Shown: one piece after another, positions 1 to 8,170 of the stretch | How the letters are laid out: the number at the start of each line of letters is the position of its first letter | Numbering within the stretch: position 1 is the first letter of the stretch | From: Terriglobia bacterium | GTDB lineage: Bacteria; Acidobacteriota; Terriglobia; UBA7540 | NCBI GenBank assembly: GCA_020072925.1 | Contig: JAIQGA010000001.1 | Coordinates: 1 to 64,000, forward strand | Direction of reading: 5' to 3' | Length of the DNA: 64,000 nucleotides | Made by a program: the position numbers and the translations under genes | Notes under the pieces: generated by a model | What the model was told of the DNA's origin: nothing | Databases searched by the model: none | Seen by the model: the letters and a program-made list of their open reading frames with translations, nothing else

Positions 1-115
1 TGGACGTCGGCGGTGGGGTGCTGCTACTACCGCAACTGATCAGGAATCCCAGGGCCACCAAGGCCCCCAGAAAAAAGCCGAGAGTAAAATAGGAACGGAA
101 TCGAGGTCTCATCAT
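1..115 (-). CDS. Lipoprotein, N-terminal fragment cut by window edge
   Basis: The frame opens at an ATG at 115 (a second ATG follows directly) and runs off the window after 38 codons. AAGGAGA lies about 9 bases upstream. The visible part is a lipoprotein signal: a basic start (MMRPRFR), about 18 hydrophobic residues, then the lipobox LISC with Cys28 as the expected lipidation site, followed by a Ser/Pro/Thr linker. Export and lipid anchoring are inferred from this signal. The mature domain is outside the window, so no function can be given. Confidence 0.75.
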   Translation of the reverse strand, partial: MMRPRFRSYFTLGFFLGALVALGFLISCGSSSTPPPTS

Positions 116-355
116 GGTCGCTGTCTCCTTATCGCTGCATCCTCAGAGCGAATCCCCGCTTCGCCCGGTATGTTCGAGCCTGCGGAGCTGCTCGATTGCG
201 ATCCGATAACTAAAAAGTCATTCTACTTTATAAGACACTCACCTCCATGGAAGATACCACTAGGCACTTCTAAGTAGACACAACTTGCTCATGACACAGG
301 AGATAAAATTTGGATGCGCACTCTTGCCCGGCGGGGTTGCTCGAACCTGCCGGGG

Positions 356-736
356 CTACTTGATCCAACGCCACAGTCTGTGGGCTCCGTACGCACCCCA
401 GCCTCCAACGATGGCACCAATCGCCAGGCCTTTGGGCCCTCCCGCCAGCGCGCCGATTCCCATGGAAGTTCCCACCACCGAGACGAGAAAGACCTTTTCG
501 CCTTTCGATATTCCGTGGTGCCTCTGCTGGGTCTCACGCGCGTACGACCTGCTGCGACGGGTTTGTCGTCTGTGCAAGGCGGGCGAGCGCGGCTCGGAAG
601 AAGTCGGCGGTGTCGAACTCGAACTGGCTGCCTGCGAACTTGACCCCGTCCCCTGCGCGGGCGGCAGCCCCTTAGCAAAAGAGAATTCGGGCACCAGCAG
701 GCATAACGCGAGAATAGCAATTACTGCTCTTTTCAT
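356..736 (-). CDS. Small secreted or inner-membrane protein, function unknown
   Basis: 126 residues. The start is the ATG at 736, which opens a clean signal peptide (MKRAVIAILALCLLVPEFSFA, cleaved after about residue 21). The longer upstream reading in this frame is Arg/His-rich and unlike protein. The middle is a Ser/Pro/Arg-rich linker. The C-terminus holds a glycine-rich hydrophobic hairpin of about 35 residues (VFLVSVVGTSMGIGALAGG and following) and ends in a basic, Trp-containing tail. Such Gly-rich hairpins are common in small envelope proteins. I do not recognise the family. It lies downstream of two coiled-coil membrane proteins on the same strand but is separated from them by about 125 bases. 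Confidence 0.6.
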   Translation of the reverse strand: MKRAVIAILALCLLVPEFSFAKGLPPAQGTGSSSQAASSSSTPPTSSEPRSPALHRRQTRRSRSYARETQQRHHGISKGEKVFLVSVVGTSMGIGALAGGPKGLAIGAIVGGWGAYGAHRLWRWIK

Positions 737-861
737 TTTACAAAACCCCATAGGAAGAAATCCCTGACCGGAATTCTTGTCCCGGCAGTATGCTTGCCTA
801 AGAATACCTATGCATTCCCCGGAGGTACGAAAGCGTATTCCCGCACGCCTCACTGGAAGCC

Positions 862-1824
862 TTATCGCCCCATGCGCTGGGCTGTGGGCAAATCGGCGAG
901 CGCCTCCGAGGTGATCAAGTTCCCGCCGCCTGGCAGCAACACGAAGCCCGTCACGGCATTCGGTGTCACGCGCGTGACCACCAATTCGCACGGCGCATCA
1001 CCCGCCTGACGATAGAAGATCACGGGCTGTTCCGCGCCCCAATTGCTGACCCAGAGCGTGCGCCCATCGGGAACCAAGCGGATCCATCCCTTGAAGCGCT
1101 GATGCCGCGTGTCGGTATGCGTCACGTGCAGCGCGATCCCCTCGGCCAGTTGATACGTGCGACGATCCGGCGCTTCGAACTCGACTCGCTGCCTTTTGAG
1201 GCGCTGCTGGATTGCGTGAACATCGCTGACATTCTGCGCCACCTGCTTTTCGAGCGAGGTGTAGTCCTGCCCGGAGTTTGGCGACGGTGTGGCAGCAACT
1301 TGCTGCCGGGCTGAAGCGACGTCATTTTGCAGCCGGGCCAGCGTTTCGTGCTCCGCTTGCTGGCTCGACTCCATTTTTTCCAGCCGGTGGTTGACGAGGT
1401 AGGCGTTGGCATCCATCTTGGCTTGCTGGTCGTCGATCCGCTTCGTCAGATTGGCCGCTACCTCATCGGTATGCTTCCGTGCCCGGCCCAGGGTTGAGCG
1501 GGACTCGCGCTCGATTTTCGCCACGCGCGCCGTCAAGCTGTCCCATTGTCCCGCCCAACCCTGCATTCGGCTCTGGAGCGCATCCACGCGCCCACTCAGC
1601 AGCGCGGCGGAATTGAGCGCCGCCGGCAATTGGTTGAGGCTGATGTGCTCCCGCCGCAACTCTCGGTAGCTATAAATCGAGACCGCCGCCAGCGCGACCA
1701 CCAGCAACCCGAACGCTACCCACAATGGCCCTGTCTCGCGGTGACGGGCGAGGAAGGGTGCCTCCAATGCAGGGCTCGCTGTTCCCTTACCTTTCGGTTG
1801 GTTGATTTCCGCGTCGAAAATCAT
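862..1824 (-). CDS. Membrane-anchored coiled-coil protein (window family member 1)
   Basis: 320 residues. A cytoplasmic N-terminus of about 32 residues is followed by one transmembrane segment (residues 33-53), a long heptad-like Gln/Glu/Arg-rich coiled coil (about 60-215) and a C-terminal globular domain (about 225-310). That domain has the signature PVIFYRQ...CELVVTRVTPNAVTG, shared with the genes ending at 1867 and 41619. GGAGG sits 7-8 bases before the ATG. It begins 43 bases after the stop of the neighbouring paralogue, so the two are probably co-transcribed. The architecture suggests a periplasm-facing sensor or scaffold. This member has the most diverged C-terminal domain of the three. 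No named family is recognised. Confidence 0.75.
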   Translation of the reverse strand: MIFDAEINQPKGKGTASPALEAPFLARHRETGPLWVAFGLLVVALAAVSIYSYRELRREHISLNQLPAALNSAALLSGRVDALQSRMQGWAGQWDSLTARVAKIERESRSTLGRARKHTDEVAANLTKRIDDQQAKMDANAYLVNHRLEKMESSQQAEHETLARLQNDVASARQQVAATPSPNSGQDYTSLEKQVAQNVSDVHAIQQRLKRQRVEFEAPDRRTYQLAEGIALHVTHTDTRHQRFKGWIRLVPDGRTLWVSNWGAEQPVIFYRQAGDAPCELVVTRVTPNAVTGFVLLPGGGNLITSEALADLPTAQRMGR

Positions 1825-1866
1825 TTGGCTTCCTCCTCGCCTATCATCTCGGAGCGCGCTTTCAGG

Positions 1867-2859
1867 TTACTGATTAGGGACCTCGCGGTGCTGCAGAGTC
1901 GCCTGCGCGGTACTGACGTTTGAGCTGCCGGAGTTGGGCGCCGGCTGCGCAGCCGCGGACGGCTGCGTTGTCGCCGGCGTGGTAGCAGGCTGCGTCGAGC
2001 CCGCACTCAGCTCTGACGGTTTATATTTCGGCTCGCTTACATAGCCGTGGACCCGGTTCTTCTGCACGTTGTTGATGACGATCTCCACCGGTGCGCTGTA
2101 GCCCTCCGGACGGAACATGATGGGTTCGTAAAGGTTGACGTGTTTGCGCGTCAGTTCCGCGTCGTTCACCAGCATGGTCAGGTCGGCAAAGCCGTGCTTG
2201 ACGTTCACCTTGCGCACGGAAATGCCCAGCGGCCCCTCACGACGGAATTGCTTCGACTTGATCAGGTCGAATTCGTAGTAGTTGCGTTCGCCTTTCCTCT
2301 GGAGCGCCACCAACTCATCGTGGTTCTTGGCAATCCCCCCGCTCAGCTCGTTGCGCGTCGAGTCCAGGTTGCTCTGGAGGTCCGTGCGAGTTTTGTCCAG
2401 GTTCGACTGAGTTTCCTGGAGTTGCTTCTGCTGCGCGCTGAGTTGTTGCTTTTGCTGGTCGAGTTGCGACTGAACTTGCTTCCAGCGCGGGTTCTCGGCG
2501 GCGTGGCGTCGCGCCACGTGCTTCTTGGCCGTCGTGCGGGCGTGCTTTGCGGCCGTGGGCGACGTCTCCGGCGCAGCCTGCTCCTGCTCAGGAGCCGTTT
2601 CCTGCGGCGCCTGCGCCGCGGCGGTGGCCGTGGTCATGGCGTTCAGCTTGGCCGTGAGCGCATCCACCTGACTGCGCGTCTGGCTCAAAGAGGCTTGCAG
2701 CTCGTCTCGGCTCGCCGCTAACTGCTCAGCGTTGTGGTGCGATGACATCGCCCAGCCGAAGCCAACAACCATGGCGATGATCAGCACCGCGATCGCGATC
2801 TTTAATCCCCGATTGCTCGGCGAAGAGTTGAACTCTTCGTGAATCCCTTCGTCACTCAT
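1867..2859 (-). CDS. Membrane-anchored coiled-coil protein (window family member 2)
   Basis: 330 residues. One transmembrane segment (about 20-38) is followed by a coiled coil with an Ala/Pro/Lys-rich interruption (about 75-115), a second coiled coil rich in Gln/Leu/Asp repeats (about 125-195), and a C-terminal domain (about 205-275) containing VRKVNVKHG, EPIMFRPEG and VEIVINNVQKNRVHGYV. A Pro/Thr/Ala-rich tail follows. GGGAGGATAAG precedes the ATG. It is the first gene of a pair with the paralogue starting at 1824. The matching domain in the gene at 41619-42506 (NVKRHRFDM, EPVIFYIGG, FELVVNSVQSNQVKGYV) shows common descent. A periplasmic position of the C-terminal domain is inferred from the single anchor. 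Function unknown. Confidence 0.8.
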   Translation of the reverse strand: MSDEGIHEEFNSSPSNRGLKIAIAVLIIAMVVGFGWAMSSHHNAEQLAASRDELQASLSQTRSQVDALTAKLNAMTTATAAAQAPQETAPEQEQAAPETSPTAAKHARTTAKKHVARRHAAENPRWKQVQSQLDQQKQQLSAQQKQLQETQSNLDKTRTDLQSNLDSTRNELSGGIAKNHDELVALQRKGERNYYEFDLIKSKQFRREGPLGISVRKVNVKHGFADLTMLVNDAELTRKHVNLYEPIMFRPEGYSAPVEIVINNVQKNRVHGYVSEPKYKPSELSAGSTQPATTPATTQPSAAAQPAPNSGSSNVSTAQATLQHREVPNQ

Positions 2860-3396
2860 CTTATCCTCCCCAATCCCTGCCCTTTTAGTGTCTCTTCTTC
2901 AGAGGCTCGCCGGATAATGAGCAAGAGGATTGCCAGCGGGAATTTTCAGCTAATACATTGATAGAAAGGGCCTTATCGCAGAGTGAGAATCATTATGCCG
3001 AACCCGTATCGCCAAAATTGCCGGTTCGGAGAAAAAATTGCAGGCTGGCGCGAGGGGGCTGATCAGCGGTTGAATTCTGATAGACGTCGAAAAGTCAAAG
3101 AGTCGAAAAGTCGATTGTCGAGGAAAAGGCCCTGAGTCGAGGGCAAGTAGCGCAACATTCGTCCTTCAATGTTGCGAGTTGGAGATGGGAGCGCGGGCGT
3201 CTCGCCCGCGGGCGCTCGGGACGAGCGCGCTCCTAGTCCTTCAAGGTTGCGGCTTTTCCATTTCCTCAGAAAACCATGAAGGGCCGCAAGTCCAGAGGAC
3301 AGGACTTGCGCTACAAACTTGAACTTCTTCAACTCTTCAACTTCTTCAACTCTTCAACCCTGGACTCTCAACCCTCGACTCTCAACGGGTTTCCCG
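2860..3396. repeat. Intergenic region with text-like and palindromic repeats
   Basis: A 537-base gap without a credible gene. The part next to the coiled-coil gene (2860-3060) presumably holds its promoter, but no convincing -35/-10 pair was found. From about 3075 to 3125 there are repeats of GTCGAAAAGTC type. From 3185 to 3235 there is a GC-rich inverted repeat (GCGGGCG-TCT-CGCCCGC core). From 3316 to 3390 there are direct repeats of CTTCAACTCTTCAA and CTCAACCCTCGACTCT type. The same word families recur in other gaps of this window. Confidence 0.7.
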
Positions 3397-5601
3397 TCAG
3401 AGCGCCGGGTTCGCGTCCATTTCCACCAGGCGTTTCCAGCGGCGGTCGACTTCCTTCTGAATCTCCGCGGCGACGTCGGCGAACTGCTCGCCGGCCAGAT
3501 GCGCAAACGCCGAACCCATGCTGGTGAACAATTCCTTCACGGGAATCTTCAGCCCGGCCCTCTCCGGGTTGTAGTTGAGCTTGGTCTTGCCGTGCTCGAC
3601 CTCGTACAACGGGAAGAGGCAGCTTTTGACGGCCTTGTCGACAATCCTGAATCCCACCTTGGGATCGGCGCCCCAATTGAGCGGGCAGGGAGAGAAGAAG
3701 CGCCCGAAAACAAAATTGCCTTCGCGCACCATCTTCTGCGCCTTGCGCGCCTTGGCGATCAGGTCGCGGTAGTTGGCGACGCCCGCCTGGAACAGGTAGG
3801 GCGCGTGCGTGCCGCGCAGGATTTCGACGATGTCCTTGTGATGTTGCGGCTTGCCGCGCTGGTGCGGCCCCACGTTGGCGTTGGTGAAGCGCTGCCCCAG
3901 CAGGCCGGTATAGCAAAGCTGCCCGCCGGTGTTCATGTAACCTTTGTTGTCGTACTCGAGCACGATGATGGGGTCGTTGCGCAGCGCCGCGCCGATCACC
4001 TGGTCCATGCCGATATCGTCGCCGCCGTCGCCCGTCACCACGATGAAGGTGATCTCGTCGTTGAGTTTGCCCTGGCGGCGGAAGCGCCGGTACATCTCCA
4101 TAACGCCCGTGGCCGTGGATGAAGCGTTGTGAAAGAGATTATGGAAATAGGGCACGCGGAAACTGGTGCTGGGATAGCCCGTGGTCACCACCATCCCGCA
4201 GCCCGTGTTGAAGAACAGCACCACGTGCCCATCAATCCCGCGCAGGAACATGTCCAGGTTCGCGAAAGTGGAGCAGCCGGGGCACGAGGCGTGCTTGGCG
4301 ATGCGGTGCGGCATCTCCGCCAGTTCCTTCAAATCGATCTTTTCCTTGCCGTCGTTGCGCGTGGTTTCTTCCTTGGTGAGGGCCGTGGCGACCGGCTGCG
4401 GCTGGTAATCCTTCTCTCCGGCCCACGCCTGGTAGTAACCCTTCCACCGCTTCTCGTGGTCGGGAACGTTGGGGAAATTCAACGCCAGGCGGAAGAGATA
4501 ATCCGCATCCTCGGGATAGAAGTTCAGCCCGCCAATGCCGTACGTCCGGCTCAGAATCAGGTTGTTGTTGCCGCTGCGCTGGAGCACCGCGCCAATTTCG
4601 TTGGCCAGGTAATTTCCCGCGCCGTACTGCGAGACGCGCTCGGCCACCATGATGCGGTCGGCGGTAAAGAGCGCCTGGAGCAGCGTGTCCGAAGGCCAGG
4701 GGCGCAGCACCGTGGGCGAAACCACTTTCACGCGCTTGCCCTCGCGGCGCAGGCGGTCCACGGCCACCTTGGCGGCTTCGGCGGCGGAGTTCAGCACCAG
4801 CAGCGCCGCTTCGGCGTCCGCGTCGCCGTAAACGTCCAGGAAACCATAGCGCCGCCCGCTCATCCGCGCATAGTCGTCGAAAATTTTGGGCAGCAGCCTC
4901 AACGCCTGGTCCATCTTCTGGTCGAGCAGCACCTTGGTGTTGATGAGGTCATCGTTCATGTACGGCCCGAACGTGTGCGGATGGCGGACGTCCAGGATGG
5001 AGAGCCGCGGGGGCGGCTCCGGGCCCACGAAGTTTCGCACCACCTGGCGGTCCTCGAAGACCTTGATGCGCCGGTTCGCGTGGCTGGTGTGGAACCCGTC
5101 GTAGGCGATCAGCGCGGGCAGGTTCACGGCTTCCGCGATCTTCAGAGCAATAATATTCAGGTCATAAACAGCCTGCACGGTCGGCGCGAGGAACGTCAGC
5201 CAGCCCCAGCCCAGCGTGGCCGCCAGGTCCGAGTGGCCGTTCTTGATGTTGAGCGGCGCGTTGATGTCGCGTGTGGCCAGATTCAGGACGACGGGGAGGC
5301 CCAGGCCGGCCAGCGCCGGCAGCTCTTCCGCCTTCAGCAACAGCCCTTGCGAGGAGGTGACGTCCACCGCGCGGCCGCCGGCGATGGCCATCCCGGCCAC
5401 TGTCGAGATCGCCGCCAGCTCCGAAGTGCCCACGACGAAGCTCAGATCGATTTCGCCCTGGGCATGAGCGCGGTTGACGTACTCACCCACCTCCGAGGAA
5501 GGCGTTATGGGGTAGTACCCCTCCCCGTCATAACCAATGTCGATAATCGCGTGCGCGGCCGCTTCGTTGCCGCTCGAAATGATCGTCCGCTGTTCTAGCA
5601 T
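3397..5601 (-). CDS. 2-oxoacid:ferredoxin oxidoreductase, fused alpha and beta subunits
   Basis: 734 residues joining two subunits that are normally separate. Residues about 1-400 are the alpha subunit (YPITPSSEVGEY near the start; the TSSQGLLLKAEELP substrate/TPP-facing loop). Residues about 440-720 are the beta subunit with the thiamine pyrophosphate motif GDGGDDIGMDQVIGAALRND and cysteines for one 4Fe-4S cluster (SCPGCS, NTGCGM, CPLNW). The family oxidatively decarboxylates pyruvate or another 2-oxoacid with CoA, passing electrons to ferredoxin. The substrate is not readable from sequence. GAGGTGA precedes the ATG. The gamma-delta partner lies just upstream on the same strand, across a 173-base repeat-filled gap. 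Together the two genes give a complete enzyme. Like all such enzymes it should be oxygen-sensitive and suits low-oxygen metabolism or reductive carboxylation. Confidence 0.9.
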   Translation of the reverse strand: MLEQRTIISSGNEAAAHAIIDIGYDGEGYYPITPSSEVGEYVNRAHAQGEIDLSFVVGTSELAAISTVAGMAIAGGRAVDVTSSQGLLLKAEELPALAGLGLPVVLNLATRDINAPLNIKNGHSDLAATLGWGWLTFLAPTVQAVYDLNIIALKIAEAVNLPALIAYDGFHTSHANRRIKVFEDRQVVRNFVGPEPPPRLSILDVRHPHTFGPYMNDDLINTKVLLDQKMDQALRLLPKIFDDYARMSGRRYGFLDVYGDADAEAALLVLNSAAEAAKVAVDRLRREGKRVKVVSPTVLRPWPSDTLLQALFTADRIMVAERVSQYGAGNYLANEIGAVLQRSGNNNLILSRTYGIGGLNFYPEDADYLFRLALNFPNVPDHEKRWKGYYQAWAGEKDYQPQPVATALTKEETTRNDGKEKIDLKELAEMPHRIAKHASCPGCSTFANLDMFLRGIDGHVVLFFNTGCGMVVTTGYPSTSFRVPYFHNLFHNASSTATGVMEMYRRFRRQGKLNDEITFIVVTGDGGDDIGMDQVIGAALRNDPIIVLEYDNKGYMNTGGQLCYTGLLGQRFTNANVGPHQRGKPQHHKDIVEILRGTHAPYLFQAGVANYRDLIAKARKAQKMVREGNFVFGRFFSPCPLNWGADPKVGFRIVDKAVKSCLFPLYEVEHGKTKLNYNPERAGLKIPVKELFTSMGSAFAHLAGEQFADVAAEIQKEVDRRWKRLVEMDANPAL

Positions 5602-5774
5602 CGCTCGTCACCTCGCGCTTGACTGCATACTGTTACTCACTTCGCTAATGAAACTGGAAATTCGAAAATCGAAACTCGAAACTCGTTTTCCCCATTCCCG
5701 ACACCCTACACCCGACCCCCGACACCCGCTCTTCCTGTATCCCGTATCCTGTCCCCTATAACCTGTAACCTCTC
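5602..5774. repeat. Text-like repeats between the two oxidoreductase genes
   Basis: Between the fused gamma-delta and alpha-beta genes lies a low-complexity run: GAAACTGGAAATTCGAAAATC followed by CGACACC/CGACCCCC and CCTGTATCCCGTATCCTGTC type words (about 5640-5772). It codes for nothing and interrupts what should be one operon. Confidence 0.6.
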
Positions 5775-6710
5775 TCACACCACCGCCAATTCCGGTTCGA
5801 CCAGCGCTTTTCCGCGCTTCGTGGTGGGGCAAATCTCCACGCATTGCATGCAGCCCTTGCAGTACACGGGGTTGATGGCCACCATCTTCTTGTCATTCCA
5901 CACAATCGCCCCCGGCTCCGGGCAGGGCACCAGGCAGAGGCCGCAATGCGAGCAGAGTTCGAGCGTGAAGACCGGCACGCGCCCGAGCGGCTCGGCGTCC
6001 GGCGCTGGAATGTTCAGGTGAGTAAGCGCATCAATCGCGCCGCCGTTCAGCATGTTGGCAAAGCCGATCGGCGAAGTGATCGTGGTGGGCTCGACGAGCG
6101 GGTAAGCCGCGTCGGGCTCGAAGGTGGCGCTCGTTGCCTGGCCCACAGCCTGATCAAATGCCGCCAGGTTCGCCGCCTGCGCGCGCGGCCATTGCGCCGC
6201 AATCGCCGCCTTCACCACCTCCGCGGGGAATCCCAACTGGGCGCAGAGAATCGCCAGCATGGGCATATTCATTCGCGACTTCGTCTCCAGGGCGATGCGC
6301 GTGGCGTCGAGCGTCAGGATCCTGCCGCTGTGCAGCTTCAGCAACTCGCGGATTTCCGCCGGCGAGCGCGAAGTGTTGACCATCACGGTGGTGCTCGCCT
6401 GGAGCCCGCGATTCAGCCCCTGGGATGCAATCAACTTGTCGCGGAAAACGCTGAGCATGTGCGGCCGACGCGTGGGCCCGCTCTCGCGCACCGGTGTGCC
6501 CAGCGGGCAGAGTCGGATGGATACATCCGTAGGCGTGCCCGTCTTTTCGCTCCCGTACTTCGCGTCGTAGCCTCCGTCGAGGTTCAGCTTCTCGACGGCA
6601 ATCTTGAACAGGAGCTTGGCCGCCATGTTGGCGCCGTCGCCGCCCAAACCGCTCATCAGAATGTTCGTAAAACCTAAATCGTCTTGATAAGGTAATGCGT
6701 AGTCGGGCAT
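5775..6710 (-). CDS. 2-oxoacid:ferredoxin oxidoreductase, fused gamma and delta subunits
   Basis: 311 residues. The start is the ATG at 6710 because AAGGAG lies 9 bases upstream; the frame continues further 5' but without protein-like sequence. Residues about 12-200 are the gamma subunit (GLGGDGANMAAKLL glycine loop). Residues about 245-305 are a two-cluster ferredoxin delta domain with CSHCGLCLVPCP and CKGCMQCVEICP, which binds two 4Fe-4S clusters. It receives electrons from the TPP site in the alpha-beta protein encoded immediately downstream and passes them to free ferredoxin. Gamma-delta fusions occur in this family; having all four subunits as only two polypeptides is compact. Confidence 0.88.
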   Translation of the reverse strand: MPDYALPYQDDLGFTNILMSGLGGDGANMAAKLLFKIAVEKLNLDGGYDAKYGSEKTGTPTDVSIRLCPLGTPVRESGPTRRPHMLSVFRDKLIASQGLNRGLQASTTVMVNTSRSPAEIRELLKLHSGRILTLDATRIALETKSRMNMPMLAILCAQLGFPAEVVKAAIAAQWPRAQAANLAAFDQAVGQATSATFEPDAAYPLVEPTTITSPIGFANMLNGGAIDALTHLNIPAPDAEPLGRVPVFTLELCSHCGLCLVPCPEPGAIVWNDKKMVAINPVYCKGCMQCVEICPTTKRGKALVEPELAVV

Positions 6711-7015
6711 ATGTCGGGCTCCTTGTCCGTGCACAAGTGATTCAGCGTCGGTGTGAAAGCACACCTTTAGCCAAAGGAGGAGACGATTAAGCGGGTGAAA
6801 ACGTTGAAAAATTAGGCGGAACGGGATAGCGATTGGGACGGCATGTCTTTGTGTCCTTACTGTGCTGGCAGAATGTCGATTTGTCTGGGCCTTTTTCCAC
6901 AGCTTGCCCTGACACAGTCCAACCACCCAGCCTTTGGTCCGATGCCACCCGCGGCTGCGAGTTCAGCGAGGCTGACGCGACCCGCCGGCGTTCGAAATCC
7001 GCCAGCGCTGGGAGG
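6711..7015. other. Intergenic gap, nothing recognised
   Basis: 305 bases between the oxidoreductase start and the next stop codon. Short plus-strand frames here are not protein-like. The promoter of the oxidoreductase genes should lie in the left part, but no clear promoter, hairpin or repeat was identified. Confidence 0.4.
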
Positions 7016-8044
7016 CTAGGGGTAGGTCACGGGCACGGAGCGGCCTTCCCGAGCGGCGCGATAGATGGCCTGCATGACACCCACATCCCGCAGGCCTGCG
7101 GTCCCGTTCGGCTCGGGTTCACGGTTGCGGCGAATGCACTGCGCCAGGGTGTCGAGTTCCAGCGCCACCTCATCGATGACTTTGAACCGCTGCTCGAACC
7201 CGCGGCCGCCAATCTTTCCGAACAGGCGGCGCTCCTCGTCGTACACAAATGCCGGATCGAGAGCCGCCCACCCCTTCTCCCCGTAGATATTCAGGAACGA
7301 GGCCTGCGCCGCGCCGAAGCTCGCGGTGGCTTGCATCAAGAGCCCGCGGGGAAAGGTCAGGCGGAAGGCCATGCTTTCTTCCACCTCGCGGAAGCGCTCC
7401 GGATCCGCGCTCCAGGCGTAACCCGCCGCTTCGACGGGCTCTTCCCCCAACACCCACCGCGCGGTATTCACGCAGTAAACGCCCACGTCAACCAGCGCCC
7501 CACCGCCCGCGAGCTTCCGGTCCAGGTGCCAGTTGCGCGCCCCCGCCTCCTTCGGGAGGAAGAACGTGAAGGCCGAGTGGAGAAATCTTAGGCGGCCCAG
7601 CCTGCCGCTCGCCACGAGCTTTTTGAGCGCCAGGCTCGCCGGATCGAAGTATTTGCGGTAGGCGATCATCAGACGAACCTGATGGACGCGGCAGGCCTCG
7701 ATCATTTGCTGGCACTCTTCCACCGTGTTGGCCATGGGTTTCTCGCAAAGCACGTGCCGGGAGGCCGCGGCGGCGCGCAAGGTAAAGTCCGTGTGCCCCG
7801 CGTTATGCGTGGCGATATACACGGCCTCCACCTCCGGATGCGCCAGGCAGAGCGAAGTGTCCTCATAGGTGTAATAGTCGCGCGCGCCGAACTTCGCCGC
7901 CAGGCGGCGCGCCTTGCGCTCGTCGCCGCTCACCACCGCCACAAGCTTGGCCTTCTTGCTGTGCTGGAAGGCCGGCAGAATGACCCGCTCTGCGAAGCCT
8001 CCCAGGCCGATCACTGCGTAGCCGACTCGACTGGCAACTGGCAT
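7016..8044 (-). CDS. Gfo/Idh/MocA family NAD(P)-dependent oxidoreductase
   Basis: 342 residues from the ATG at 8044, chosen because GAGGAG lies 9 bases upstream. The upstream ATG at 8089 would add 15 residues unlike the family. The N-terminal Rossmann fold begins at VGYAVIGLGGFAERV and carries the family CEKP motif (HVLCEKPMANTVEEC, catalytic Lys). The C-terminal alpha/beta domain has the usual GGGALVDVGVYCV stretch with the active-site Asp region. Members oxidise or reduce sugars, inositols or pseudo-sugars. Unlike the homologue at 18635-19984 it has no export signal, so it is cytoplasmic. Substrate unknown. Confidence 0.88.
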   Translation of the reverse strand: MPVASRVGYAVIGLGGFAERVILPAFQHSKKAKLVAVVSGDERKARRLAAKFGARDYYTYEDTSLCLAHPEVEAVYIATHNAGHTDFTLRAAAASRHVLCEKPMANTVEECQQMIEACRVHQVRLMIAYRKYFDPASLALKKLVASGRLGRLRFLHSAFTFFLPKEAGARNWHLDRKLAGGGALVDVGVYCVNTARWVLGEEPVEAAGYAWSADPERFREVEESMAFRLTFPRGLLMQATASFGAAQASFLNIYGEKGWAALDPAFVYDEERRLFGKIGGRGFEQRFKVIDEVALELDTLAQCIRRNREPEPNGTAGLRDVGVMQAIYRAAREGRSVPVTYP

Positions 8045-8170
8045 ATCCTCGCGCTCCTCGCACCAAGGCTGATTCGACCGCTTCTTCATGCATTATCGGT
8101 CCGCTGTCAAGCAAGTTGAAATCGGGGGAGCGGGGGGGGCTTCTGGGGGGCGTGTCGCCATAGCCCTTGA

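Noticed and set aside
4129-5598. 489-codon plus-strand frame opposite the alpha-beta oxidoreductase
   Set aside because: It is the antisense of a strongly supported gene, His/Arg/Val-rich, with no ribosome-binding site. High GC third positions make such long shadow frames.
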